Shown here: one piece after another, positions 52,394 to 61,483 of the stretch
Position numbering within the stretch: the stretch's first letter is position 1
Layout of the letters: each line of letters starts with the position of its first letter
Source: Bilifractor porci
GTDB lineage: Bacteria > Bacillota > Clostridia > Lachnospirales > Lachnospiraceae
Direction of reading: 5' to 3'
Length of the DNA: 64,000 bases
Assembly (NCBI RefSeq): GCF_009696005.1
Contig: NZ_VUMV01000002.1
Coordinates: forward strand, 124,001 to 188,000
Translations under genes and position numbers: made by a program
The notes under the pieces: generated by a model
Database searches by the model: none
What the model saw: the letters and a program-made list of their open reading frames with translations, nothing else
Told to the model about the DNA's origin: nothing

Positions 52394-55300
52394 TTGAAGA
52401 AAAGAAAAAAGCGTGGACGATTAATGTTCATCAGCGCACTGCTGTGCATGATGATGGTATTCAGCCTAAATCCGGTCAGCACACTGGCAGAAGGAGAAGG
52501 CGTGGTCGGTACGGCTTCGGTTGCAGCAACGGAGGATGCCGGAGAAAAAGGCACGACACAGGCAGACAATAAGACGGAAAGTACTGTGCCTCAGGCAGAG
52601 GAAATGGATGGGGACGCACAGTCACAGGAACCCGCGGCAGGAGCAAAGGCTGAGGAAGTACCGGAGATAACAACTGTGCCGTCGGAAACATCTGAGGTTT
52701 CGCAGGGTGACAGCACGGAAACAACAGCACCTGCCGGGACAGAGGAAACGTCCGGAGCGGCTGATGCCGCGGCAAAGGCAGCGAAAATGCCGGCTGCACT
52801 TCCAGCGGATGGCGAACCGTTCTGGATTAACGAAGACACGGAGACTACCTATGCGACCCTGGCGGAGGCAGTCGCTGCGGCGAATGAGGGCAGCACGGTT
52901 CACATGCGTGGCGAGATTAGCGCTTCTGCCGTGAGCGGAGCCAAGGTGGACAAGAACATCACGCTGGACGTGGCTGCTGACACAACCATCACCGGGACGG
53001 GAAGCGGCAATGGTTTTACGCTGGCTTCCGGATCGAAACTGCAGACGTCGGACGGAGCAACGCTCACAATGACCGGCTTTGGTACCGCACTTACGGTTGA
53101 CACCGGTGCGGTCATGACGGACGGCACATATGTGTTCACGAACGTTAATACCGGTATCAGCCTGAAGGGCGCGATGAGCGGTACGGACCAGTCGAAGATG
53201 CACGTGACGGTGACGGCAAATAAGGGAGCTGCTGGTATAGTAACGACAGGCAAAGACTTAAAGTTTGATCATGTGTCGCTCATCTGGAATGGAGGTAATC
53301 AACAGGGTTACGCTGATTGTAGTCTGTACGCACAATACTCGGACATCACAATCCGTGATGTGTGGCTGGATTACACGGAGAACAAACCTTTAAACCTGTA
53401 TCAATGTAACGTTCAGATCAGTGGGAAATTTTCCGGAAGCTATAATGGATTTGTTCTGTTGGTAGAACAAAACTGCAGGGCAGAAATTCGTGAATCGACT
53501 GTGGTTGTGCAGACGTCCAGGGTTAACGTGACCGGTGAACTGACGATTGATAAATCAACATTTACTGTTATGAACAGTAATTCCGGCGGATTCAACGTTA
53601 ATTTTGGGGGCACGCTTCGCGTTAATAATTCCACACTGAAGGCAGATCATGTTGATCCAGCTTTTATTGCGGTTGGATCGCGCGAAAAATCCAATCTGTA
53701 CATCGGCGGCTCTTCGGTAATCGAGACGCCCGGAAGTTCTTCCGCGGATTCTATCGGTGGCAACGGCGCGTTTGTTGTGACAGGCGGATCCTATAAAGTT
53801 GACGAGAACCAGCTTACCCGGGATGACCTGATCCCGACGAACGGCGAAGCCAATGGCAATGAAAAGCTTACCCTTTTCAATCTGGCAGATCCGTCGGTTT
53901 CCACCATCTCCATGGTAAATGCTAACGGTACAACGTATCCGTATCCGGTAGCGCAGGCAAATGAAGACGGCCAGAAGCGTGTCTGGGGTCCGAAGGCGAC
54001 GGTGGTGTTCAAGCTGAATAACGGCAATGCCACATTTGCCGACGGGGCGACGGCGGACAAGACAGCTGCGACGATCCGCGGCAATTCCCTGAACTTTGTG
54101 AAGGGCAATACGGATCCGGGCACACCGGTAAGCAGCGATGAATTCCTCGGGTGGTACTACAAGGATAGTAAAGGTACAGAGCATCCGTTTACGATGGATA
54201 CGGCTGTGAGTGGCGATACCGAAGTTTACGCCAAGTGGAACAAAATCAGCGTTGTGTACCATAACGGCGAGGGGCAGTCGTTCATTCAGAGCCCGCAGCC
54301 GGGCCAGACGGAGATGACGGTCATCGGCTATTCGGATATTGTGAACCGCAATTCGGACTTTGCCGTACAGGGAAAGACATTCGAGTACTGGACGACGGCA
54401 GAGGACGGAACGGGCACGCAGTACAAGAAGGGCGCTGCGGTTTCGTTTGAGAACGGGCAGACGCAGGTTGATTTGTACGCATATTACGGGGCAAAGCAGT
54501 ACAGTGTCAGATTCTCGGCCGGCGGCGGCACGTTCAGTCCGAATTCCATCTATCACAATCCTAATTACTTTACGATTGAGACGGACAGCTACGGCGGGGA
54601 GACGGCGGTTCTCAAGAAGACGGCCACATATGGACAGACTCTGCACGACCTGACAGAGGCTCTCGGACTGGATTACAATCAGCTGAAGCCGGATGCGGAT
54701 GCGGTGTGGAGCGGCTACAAGCTCGCTGACACGACATCCTGGTCAACCAGCGCGTTTTCCGGTGACGACTCAGAGGTTCGTTTTGATGATTACGTCGTAT
54801 GGTTCATCATTCCGATAAACGGCGAAAATCCGACGATAACGGATGACATGACCTGGTATCTGCGCTGGACACCGACCGCCGAGCGCTCCAAACTCAACGG
54901 AACCATCACGCTCCCGGCTTATATCTGGCACGGCGGCAAAGAGAATGGCGATGACTCCACACGGATTCAGTCGGTTAAGCCGGGTGACACGGTGATCCTG
55001 ACAGCAGCTGTTGACGTGAAGGAAGTAAAGGAAAAACTTAAAGCCATCGCGGGAAACTTTGGCGTCGGCCGGGATGAGTACAGCAGCATTGTCATAACGG
55101 ATCCGAAGTGCACGTTTACGGCCGGCTTTGATATTCCGGAAGGATTTGCGGTTCCGGATGAGACGGCCATCCAGGTTAGCGCCGATGGGCTCGGCAGCTG
55201 TTTTGATGTGACGCAGACAAAGGTGAGCGGGCGAAAGATTACCGTGACCTTTGAACTGAAGAGCGGCATTGACAATTATCAGAAGCTTTATGATGCGGTA

Positions 55301-57199
55301 AACAGCACCGGTATACAGACGGCTCTTTCTGAATCGGATACGATCACCTTCACCATCGACGGTCTCATGGTCAATGGGGAAAACAAGTCTGACAGAGATG
55401 TCCTTGAAGTTTCCGGTGATGTGAGCGGCAATTTCCAGGCGATCGCGACGCTGGACCGCAATCCGGACGCCACAAGCCAGGGCACATCGTATTATTTCGC
55501 CTTTACGTTTAAGCCGTCTCAGACAGACTCCGGAAAGGACAGCAATGCAGACAGTAAGAATCCGATTTCGATTTCTTACCGCCTGAGCAAGACACAGAAC
55601 CTGGTACTGCCGGGCGACATGACAACAGAGGGCGCGGCGGACAGCCGATCCATCCGGGAAGTGCAGCCGGGCGGCGTGTTAAACTATGTCGGCAGACTCG
55701 ATGTTTCTTCCATAAAAGATCAGATTGACACGATGGAGGGGAGTGAGAGGGAACATAAGATCCGCAACGTGAAGAGCTCTTTCAGAGCTGTAATCACACT
55801 CGGTGATGGACTCTCCAGCAATGCGGACGCAGGCAGCGTGACGCTCACGGACAATGATCTGTTTGAAATCAGCGGTGTGACGGTTGAAGGCAGCACTGTC
55901 ACGGTTGACATGACGCTGAAAAACGATTATACAAGCTTCACGGAACTTAAAGAGACCGTTGACAGCGTGAGCGATATTCTGGAAGTTACGGTTCCGGTTA
56001 ACGTTTCGGCCAGTCTCCCGAGTGCCGCACGCATCACATCGACCGGAAGCTTAAACGGAATGTTCTCAGCGGAGGTTGTGGACGAGAAGGGACAAGTCCT
56101 GTATGAGCCGTCCTTCACATGGAAGGCGAAGCAGGCCTGCGAAGGAACAACGTCTGCGCTTGGAAACGGTAAAGATGATGCCCAGGGTGAGAACGACAAC
56201 GATACAATTGCCTATACGGTAAAGACACCGTCCCTGTTCAATCTTCCGGGAGATATCCGTGTTCTGGAAGGCGATAATGAGCTGACCGGGAATGATACTA
56301 TATACAAGAGCAGCGTCGGAGATCCGATTGTGCTTATTGGCGCTCTTGACGTGGACGATATCGTCAGCCAGCTTGATGCTATCAGCGATTCTTATGGAAA
56401 CCCGGACAACATCACTCTTACTAATGCGGTCGGTGAGCCGGGCGTGACGTTTGGATTTACACTGAAGCTGAAATTCCCGGACGGTGTGACCATTGCTCCG
56501 GATGCAAAGGTGGAGGCGGTTGCTCCGACTTTCGGTAAGGATGCATTTGCCATCAAAAGCTCGGAGGTGAATGGTCAGGAAATAACGGTGAGGTTCGGGC
56601 TTGCGGATGACTCGGTGGACACGTTTGACAGGCTTTCCGAGATTGTTCATCAGGTTGGATATTCGGATGCGGAGCACGTCATGAAGATCCGCTTCTCCGG
56701 ACTTACAGTCACGGGATCCGGTCAGCAGACGATCACGGTTGAGACGCTGCAGGGCAGCTTCTTTGCAAATGCGAAGAACGCGGAAGGTACGGTAAAGCCG
56801 TTTAACTTTACATGGAACGGTGTTCAGTCCACAGCAGGCGGTGTGCTCTCTGATCTTCTCGGTGAGGGAAAGGACGTAGCACAGGCAGCAGATGATAACA
56901 CGATGATTGCATTTACGCTGACGGCGGCTGAGAAACCAACAGAACCGGCACCCAAACCAACAGAACCGGCACCCAACCCGACGGATCCAGCACCGAAACC
57001 AGAGGTGACAGACACAGCAAGACAGTCTGTTTCCCCTACAACCGCTCCGGCCCAAAAGATCCGGACGGTGGACAAAGTCGGGAAGAATGCGCCGAAGACC
57101 GGAGACCAGATGAATCTGAGTCTGTGGCTTATCGTATTGAGTGCGGCAGCAGAGGCATTGGTTATCATGCTGATCTGCAGAAGAAAAGCAGAAAAGTAA
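52394..57199 (+). CDS. Giant sortase-anchored surface protein with beta-helix, InlB-type and tandem repeats
   Basis: A 1601-residue secreted protein. TTG 52394 follows GAGGGGGG at seven-base spacing. The signal peptide runs to about residue 33 (STLAEGEG). Ordered parts: a Thr/Glu/Ala-rich region, a beta-helix-like domain (about 150-430, repeated ITLDVAADTTITG-like turns), two or three InlB B-repeat-like domains (about 535-830, with FLGWYYKDSKG and FEYWTTAEDGTG), three tandem domains of about 210-240 residues beginning near 832, 1059 and 1269 (each with an LPGD or ITLPAY start and an NGMFSAE or GSFFANA strand), and Pro-rich repeats. The end is Asn1565-APKTGD, a hydrophobic stretch and a basic CRRKAEK tail: a sortase signal. 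Confidence 0.93.
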   Translation: MKKRKKRGRLMFISALLCMMMVFSLNPVSTLAEGEGVVGTASVAATEDAGEKGTTQADNKTESTVPQAEEMDGDAQSQEPAAGAKAEEVPEITTVPSETSEVSQGDSTETTAPAGTEETSGAADAAAKAAKMPAALPADGEPFWINEDTETTYATLAEAVAAANEGSTVHMRGEISASAVSGAKVDKNITLDVAADTTITGTGSGNGFTLASGSKLQTSDGATLTMTGFGTALTVDTGAVMTDGTYVFTNVNTGISLKGAMSGTDQSKMHVTVTANKGAAGIVTTGKDLKFDHVSLIWNGGNQQGYADCSLYAQYSDITIRDVWLDYTENKPLNLYQCNVQISGKFSGSYNGFVLLVEQNCRAEIRESTVVVQTSRVNVTGELTIDKSTFTVMNSNSGGFNVNFGGTLRVNNSTLKADHVDPAFIAVGSREKSNLYIGGSSVIETPGSSSADSIGGNGAFVVTGGSYKVDENQLTRDDLIPTNGEANGNEKLTLFNLADPSVSTISMVNANGTTYPYPVAQANEDGQKRVWGPKATVVFKLNNGNATFADGATADKTAATIRGNSLNFVKGNTDPGTPVSSDEFLGWYYKDSKGTEHPFTMDTAVSGDTEVYAKWNKISVVYHNGEGQSFIQSPQPGQTEMTVIGYSDIVNRNSDFAVQGKTFEYWTTAEDGTGTQYKKGAAVSFENGQTQVDLYAYYGAKQYSVRFSAGGGTFSPNSIYHNPNYFTIETDSYGGETAVLKKTATYGQTLHDLTEALGLDYNQLKPDADAVWSGYKLADTTSWSTSAFSGDDSEVRFDDYVVWFIIPINGENPTITDDMTWYLRWTPTAERSKLNGTITLPAYIWHGGKENGDDSTRIQSVKPGDTVILTAAVDVKEVKEKLKAIAGNFGVGRDEYSSIVITDPKCTFTAGFDIPEGFAVPDETAIQVSADGLGSCFDVTQTKVSGRKITVTFELKSGIDNYQKLYDAVNSTGIQTALSESDTITFTIDGLMVNGENKSDRDVLEVSGDVSGNFQAIATLDRNPDATSQGTSYYFAFTFKPSQTDSGKDSNADSKNPISISYRLSKTQNLVLPGDMTTEGAADSRSIREVQPGGVLNYVGRLDVSSIKDQIDTMEGSEREHKIRNVKSSFRAVITLGDGLSSNADAGSVTLTDNDLFEISGVTVEGSTVTVDMTLKNDYTSFTELKETVDSVSDILEVTVPVNVSASLPSAARITSTGSLNGMFSAEVVDEKGQVLYEPSFTWKAKQACEGTTSALGNGKDDAQGENDNDTIAYTVKTPSLFNLPGDIRVLEGDNELTGNDTIYKSSVGDPIVLIGALDVDDIVSQLDAISDSYGNPDNITLTNAVGEPGVTFGFTLKLKFPDGVTIAPDAKVEAVAPTFGKDAFAIKSSEVNGQEITVRFGLADDSVDTFDRLSEIVHQVGYSDAEHVMKIRFSGLTVTGSGQQTITVETLQGSFFANAKNAEGTVKPFNFTWNGVQSTAGGVLSDLLGEGKDVAQAADDNTMIAFTLTAAEKPTEPAPKPTEPAPNPTDPAPKPEVTDTARQSVSPTTAPAQKIRTVDKVGKNAPKTGDQMNLSLWLIVLSAAAEALVIMLICRRKAEK

Positions 57200-57264
57200 T
57201 ACGCTCATGCGCAAAAGAGTGCCTGGCAGGCGGAAGAACTGATTAATCAGACACGAAACTATGG

Positions 57265-57299
57265 AAGGCAGTCAGGATAGAAAACCTGGCTGCCTTTTC
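57265..57299 (+). terminator. Terminator after the giant surface protein gene
   Basis: AAGGCAGTCAGG (57265-57276) pairs with CCTGGCTGCCTT (57285-57296) with one mismatch, followed by TTTTC. Confidence 0.85.
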
Positions 57300-57354
57300 A
57301 TACAAATTGTGATTGGGGTAATATAATATATATTTTTTCATATGTTTGATTCCC

Positions 57355-57384
57355 TTTGTTATATCTGTAATTCCTTGATACAAT
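57355..57384 (+). promoter_or_regulatory. Probable promoter of the iron alcohol dehydrogenase gene
   Basis: -35 TTTGTT at 57355-57360, an 18-base spacer and -10 TACAAT at 57379-57384. It would give a leader of about 220 bases. Confidence 0.55.
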
Positions 57385-57420
57385 ACAGGTATAAGCTCCG
57401 TCTGTTCACAGAGAGGGTCG

Positions 57421-57484
57421 GGCAGGTTTTCCGGCAATGCGGCCGGGGATTCGGCCGGGCTTATCCGGAAGGCCGGTTCCTGCC
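57421..57484 (+). other. Structured leader RNA before the alcohol dehydrogenase
   Basis: GGCAGG (57421-57426) pairs with CCTGCC (57479-57484). Inside it TTCCGG (57429-57434) pairs with CCGGAA (57465-57470). The centre has two palindromic GGCCGG blocks. Nested stems in a 220-base leader suggest a regulatory RNA or protein-binding site. No known riboswitch class was recognised. Confidence 0.5.
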
Positions 57485-57609
57485 GGGCGGACGTGCACCG
57501 TATTTGTGAATGTTCGGAGAGAGCAAGCCTGCTTTTTGCTAAAAGCGAGGCGGGTTTGTTGTGTGTAGGAGAGGTGTAGAAGTGCGTTAGAGTGAAATGG
57601 GAGGCAGCT

Positions 57610-58791
57610 ATGGAAAATTTTGTGCAGTATGCGCCGACGGAAATTGTCTTTGGAAAAAAGACGGAAGAAAAGGCAGGAGAAGAGGTTAAAAAGTGGGGAG
57701 GAACCAATGTACTGGTCGTTTTCGGAAGTGACCGGGTAAAAAAGAACGGGCTTCTGGGCAGGGTTGAACAATCGCTGTCAGATCAGGGTATTTTATTCCG
57801 GGAATTCGGGGGTACTCTGCCGAATCCCCGTTTGGCTCATGCGGAAGAAGGTGTTCGGAAAGCCGTGATCTATGATGTGGATTTTATTCTGGCTGTCGGC
57901 GGAGGAAGCGTGATTGATACCGCCAAGGCCATTGCTCACGGAACGGCTAACCCGGAGACGGATCTCTGGGATATCTGGACCGGAAAGGCTCCGCTTACGC
58001 AGTCGCTTCCTGTGGGATGTGTGCTGACTTTTGCGGCAGCGGGAAGTGAGATGAGTGATTCCGCGGTTCTTACGAATGAAGAGGTCGGACTGAAAAAAGG
58101 TATCAATACTCCGCTGAACCGGCCGAAGTTTTCCATTCTGAACCCGGAGCTTGCTTTTACCGCGCCGAAATACCAGATTGTCTGCGGGGTGGCGGATATT
58201 ATGATGCATACGATGGAGCGCTATTTCATTCCGGGCATTACCTGTCAGCTTACGGACGAGATCGCCGAGGGGCTGCTTCGCACCATGGTTAAGAACGGCG
58301 CAGTGGTATCGGAGACTCCGGACGATTTTGATGCGATGGCGGAGGTCATGTGGTGTTCCAGCATTTCTCATAATAACCTGACGGAGTGCGGAAGGGGAAA
58401 GGATTTTTCCGTACATAAGTTCGGCATGCCTCTCAGCGCGCGGTTTGATTCTACGCACGGGGCGACGCTCACGGCTGTCTGGGGTTCGTGGGCACGGTTC
58501 CAGATGGACGGAGCGGTTGACCGTTTTGCGCGCTATGCCAGAAAGGTTTGGGGCGTGACGGAGACGGACGACAATAGGGCGGCGGAAATGGGAATCGACA
58601 GGACGGAAGAGTTTTTCCGGTCTCTGGGTCTGCCTGTTACTCTTCCCGAACTGTTAGGAAGAAAGCTGACAGAGGAGGAAATCTGCGAAATGGCCGATAT
58701 GATTACGATGGGCGATACGATCCGGCTGTCCCGGATTCATCCGATCGGGAAGAAAGCGGCAGAAAAGATTTACCGGGAAGCGAATAAGTAA
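57610..58791 (+). CDS. Iron-containing alcohol dehydrogenase (butanol-dehydrogenase-like)
   Basis: A group III NAD(P)H-dependent alcohol dehydrogenase of 393 residues. The nucleotide motif GGGSVIDTAK is near 98. The four iron ligands fit Asp and His in CGVADIMMHTMERY, His in SVHKFGMPL and His in DSTHGATL. It converts aldehydes to alcohols, balancing redox in fermentation. ATG 57610 follows GGGAGG at 57599-57604. It lies behind a long structured leader, with no obvious operon partner. Confidence 0.95.
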   Translation: MENFVQYAPTEIVFGKKTEEKAGEEVKKWGGTNVLVVFGSDRVKKNGLLGRVEQSLSDQGILFREFGGTLPNPRLAHAEEGVRKAVIYDVDFILAVGGGSVIDTAKAIAHGTANPETDLWDIWTGKAPLTQSLPVGCVLTFAAAGSEMSDSAVLTNEEVGLKKGINTPLNRPKFSILNPELAFTAPKYQIVCGVADIMMHTMERYFIPGITCQLTDEIAEGLLRTMVKNGAVVSETPDDFDAMAEVMWCSSISHNNLTECGRGKDFSVHKFGMPLSARFDSTHGATLTAVWGSWARFQMDGAVDRFARYARKVWGVTETDDNRAAEMGIDRTEEFFRSLGLPVTLPELLGRKLTEEEICEMADMITMGDTIRLSRIHPIGKKAAEKIYREANK

Positions 58792-58985
58792 AAGGCCGAA
58801 CACTAATACAAACATTTTTCACAACTCCGTGATATGCTGATATACAGTTTTATTTCCCGCAATACATGATTCGGACATGCTTATCAGTCGGGAAAAAGAT
58901 ATGGTATATTTTTACCGTTCTGTTTCCCGGAAGGCATGTACAAATCTTCCGGGAAACAAGTTTGACAGGAACAGGAGCTGGAAAA

Positions 58986-59546
58986 ATGAAAAAGGAAAAC
59001 AGGAAAATGGCGCAGGAACTGCGTGCGAAGGAGCGTGCCGCTGCGGACAGGAGAAAGAGAACACAGAAAATAGTGATTACCGTGCTGGTTCTTGCGGCAG
59101 TCGCGGTTGTGACAGTTGGTATAATTCTGACCTCCACTTCGATCGGGAAGAAGAGTTCAGCCTCATCGGAATCGGTGGCATCTGCCAGTGCTTCTTCGGC
59201 AGGTACGGCTGCCGGAACTTCTGCTTCTTCCGGGGCGTCCTCTTCCTCGGAAAAGACACTGGATACAACAGAGGGAACGGTAGTAGAGGCCGGCGATACG
59301 ATCAACCTGGATTATGTGGGCAGCGTGGACGGCGTAGAGTTTGAAGGAGGAAGCACCCAGGGACAGGGGGCGGATCTGACTCTCGGATCCGGAACCTATA
59401 TTGACGGCTTTGAAGAGGCTGTGGAGGGCCACAAAGTCGGAGAGAATTTCGATATCAATGTGACCTTCCCGGAAAATTACGGCAACTCTGATCTTGCGGG
59501 CAAGGATGCCGTGTTTAACATTACCATCAACGGAGTTTATAAATAA
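58986..59546 (+). CDS. Membrane-anchored FKBP-type peptidyl-prolyl isomerase
   Basis: A 186-residue protein. A basic, charged start (KKENRKMAQELRAKERAAADRRKR) precedes one membrane segment (IVITVLVLAAVAVVTVGIIL), then a Ser/Ala-rich spacer and a short FKBP domain (about 100-185). The domain resembles that of trigger factor more than classic FKBP: SVDGVEFEGGSTQGQ, LTLGSGTYIDGFEEAVEGHKVGE and VTFPENYGNSDLAGKDAVFNI. It should help fold exported proteins outside the membrane. ATG 58986 is preferred over upstream in-frame starts because GGAG lies just before it and the membrane segment follows normally. Confidence 0.88.
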   Translation: MKKENRKMAQELRAKERAAADRRKRTQKIVITVLVLAAVAVVTVGIILTSTSIGKKSSASSESVASASASSAGTAAGTSASSGASSSSEKTLDTTEGTVVEAGDTINLDYVGSVDGVEFEGGSTQGQGADLTLGSGTYIDGFEEAVEGHKVGENFDINVTFPENYGNSDLAGKDAVFNITINGVYK

Positions 59547-59548
59547 TA

Positions 59549-60400
59549 TTATTTCTTTTTGTGAACTTCCACCAGAAACATAGGGGTAGTTGCAGCATAA
59601 TTTATTTTCTCACTCTCGGACCAGACTTTCTGCCAGATTTCTGTATCGACACAGATTTCGGCGTCTGTCAGTCCGAGTTTTTTTAATGTCCGGATATCCC
59701 AGTCGGGGCGGTTCTGCCGGGTTAGGGGAACTCTGCGGACAATTCCGTCCATGGCATCCTCATCGATTCCCGGATCTGTCTCAAAATTGCGGATTCCGTT
59801 TTCTTCCACGATTCTCCGTTCTTCCTGCCGTGCCGTCTGCATTTTATCATCGTAGATCCAGGTGTACCAGTTGGCATCAAAATTGAGCAGAAGACCGCCT
59901 TTTTTCAGGACACGGAGCCAGGAGGCATAGGCATTTTCAGGATGCTCCAGGTTCCATGTCAGGTTTCTGGATATAACAATATCAAAGGTGCCGTCGGGAA
60001 AAGTCAGGTTCTGTGCGTCCATCTGACGGAAACAGATATTGTCGGCCAGGGCTCCCGCGTTTTTTCTTGCTTCGTCCAGCATGGCTGCCGTAAAGTCTGC
60101 CGCTGTGACAGAATAGCCGGCTCCGGCCAGGATAATGGAAAAGAAGCCGGGACCGGTACCGATATCAAGGACGGATAGGGCTTGGGGCGGTACGGACGGG
60201 AAGACAGACCGGATACGCTTTTCGATTTCGCCCAGCCAGTCCCCGCCGACTTCTCCGGCCAGTTCTTCCTGATTCACAAGCGAGTAGCCGCCCGCGCGGT
60301 TGGTCCAGTAGCTTTCGATCTCCTGGTGCAGAGATTTTCCGGCAGTGCTGTTTTCTTTTGCGGACATGCAGCCCGGTTCTTCTTTTTTTGTGTCTGACAT
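59549..60400 (-). CDS. Class I SAM-dependent methyltransferase
   Basis: A 283-residue methyltransferase. Motif I VLDIGTGPGFFSIILAGAGY, the acidic post-I VTAADFTAAMLDEARK and the later ISRNLTWNLEHPENAY are clear. The substrate is unknown; the fold resembles small-molecule methyltransferases such as the UbiE/Methyltransf_11 group. The start at 60400 (MSDTKK) has AGAAGGAA before it. An in-frame extension upstream would run through the repeat element at 60438 and is not real. It is convergent with the FKBP gene, two bases apart. Confidence 0.88.
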   Translation of the reverse strand: MSDTKKEEPGCMSAKENSTAGKSLHQEIESYWTNRAGGYSLVNQEELAGEVGGDWLGEIEKRIRSVFPSVPPQALSVLDIGTGPGFFSIILAGAGYSVTAADFTAAMLDEARKNAGALADNICFRQMDAQNLTFPDGTFDIVISRNLTWNLEHPENAYASWLRVLKKGGLLLNFDANWYTWIYDDKMQTARQEERRIVEENGIRNFETDPGIDEDAMDGIVRRVPLTRQNRPDWDIRTLKKLGLTDAEICVDTEIWQKVWSESEKINYAATTPMFLVEVHKKK

Positions 60401-60437
60401 TTTTCTATTTCCTTCTGTATTTGTGGTGATCCTGTTT

Positions 60438-60696
60438 GTTGTCGTTTCTGGAGCGAAAGCTTCCTGGTCCGCAAGCGGCCCGTAAGCTTTTGCTCTGAAA
60501 CTGGACTTATGAAGTATTTTCTTGTATAAGTCCTTCGCGCTGCTCCGCTGCTTGCGCAGCTCTCGCATCGCTAACAGGTATTCGCATTTTCGCGGTGCTT
60601 CACACCGCTTCATGCTCATACCTGTTGTCGTTTCTGGAGCGAAAGCTTCCTGGTCCGCAAGCGGCCCGTAAGCTTTCGCTCCGAAACTGGACTTAT
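60438..60696. repeat. 259-bp nested-hairpin element flanked by 73-bp direct repeats
   Basis: The 73-bp ends (60438-60510 and 60624-60696) differ at two positions. Each folds into a hairpin with arms GGAGCGAAAGCTT / AAGCTTTCGCTCC and an inner GGTCCGC/GCGGCCC stem; both differences in the first copy keep pairing as G-U wobbles. Between them GGACTTAT pairs with ATAAGTCC and AACAGGTAT (60573-60581) pairs with ATACCTGTT (60618-60626). The element contains no gene and resembles a miniature mobile or RNA element. It separates divergent genes. Confidence 0.8.
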
Positions 60697-60802
60697 ACAG
60701 TAAATCATGTTAAGTGTATCATATTCTGTGGAAGTTCAGGGAAAAAGATGGTAGCATGGCAGTATGGAACGATGGAGAAGAGACAGGAGGGCATCAGATT
60801 AT

Positions 60803-61282
60803 ATGCGGGAGAAAAATTATTACCGGACTGAGGGATGTTATCTCTCCGGAGATGTGACGGTGGGGGATGATAGTAATTTCTGGTATGGAGCGGTGGTTCG
60901 CGGGGATGCGGCTCCTGTTTCGATCGGAAAGCGCACGAACGTGCAGGACAATGCTGTGATTCACGGCAGCATTGGGCATCCGGTCCGGGTGGGAGACGGC
61001 GTGACGGTTGGGCATTCTGCCATTGTTCATGGTTGCACCGTCGGTGACAATACGTTGATCGGCATGGGAGCCATTGTACTGGATGACGCGGTGATAGGAA
61101 AGAACTGCATTATAGGCGCCGGCTCGCTGGTAGCCGGAGGAACGGTTGTGCCGGACGGAAGCATCTGGTTCGGGGCGCCGGCCAGGTTTCACAGGCAGAT
61201 GCGGGAAAAGGATATCGATGCAAATCGGAAGAATGCGGATCATTATGTGAAAATGGCCGCAGAGCATATTGCACCGCATTGA
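60803..61282 (+). CDS. Gamma-class carbonic anhydrase family protein
   Basis: A left-handed beta-helix trimer with hexapeptide repeats (VGDDSNFWYGAVVRGD, VQDNAVIHGS, VTVGHSAIVHGCTVGD, LIGMGAIVLDDAVIG, IIGAGSLVAGGTVV). The three zinc-ligand His positions fit the His of VIHG and the two in VGHSAIVHGC. Many bacterial members lack strong activity. Start ATG 60803 is preferred, with AGGAGG at 60785-60790 (spacing 12); an ATG at 60764 would add 13 basic residues. A terminator follows. Confidence 0.92.
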   Translation: MREKNYYRTEGCYLSGDVTVGDDSNFWYGAVVRGDAAPVSIGKRTNVQDNAVIHGSIGHPVRVGDGVTVGHSAIVHGCTVGDNTLIGMGAIVLDDAVIGKNCIIGAGSLVAGGTVVPDGSIWFGAPARFHRQMREKDIDANRKNADHYVKMAAEHIAPH

Positions 61283-61302
61283 TCAAAGTGTTATAATTGC
61301 CA

Positions 61303-61350
61303 GACTGCGGGCCATAATTTCTTTGAAATGGGCTCGCAGTCAGGTTTTTA
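61303..61350 (+). terminator. Terminator after the gamma carbonic anhydrase gene
   Basis: GACTGCGGGCC pairs with GGGCTCGCAGTC with one bulge, followed by AGGTTTTTA. Confidence 0.75.
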
Positions 61351-61370
61351 CCTGTTTTTCCTATAAAGAT

Positions 61371-61400
61371 ATGGGTGTCAAAATACCTTTTGCCACCCAT
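61371..61400. repeat. Short palindromic repeat, copy C (inverted)
   Basis: ATGGGTG, one mismatch, CAAAA, four-base loop TACC, TTTTG, one mismatch, CACCCAT. Read on the minus strand its centre CAAAAGGTATTTTG matches copy B exactly, but the outer stem has changed on both arms and still pairs. Confidence 0.75.
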
Positions 61401-61483
61401 GGATTACGCGTGGCGTCGGACTTATGACACGGTAATCCTAACATTCTTTCTTCAGATATCAGATTATCCAGGAAGGGGCAGTT

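Noticed and set aside
60401-60619. A longer N-terminus for the minus-strand methyltransferase
   Set aside because: The extension runs through the repeat element at 60438; a good ribosome site precedes the MSDTKK start at 60400.
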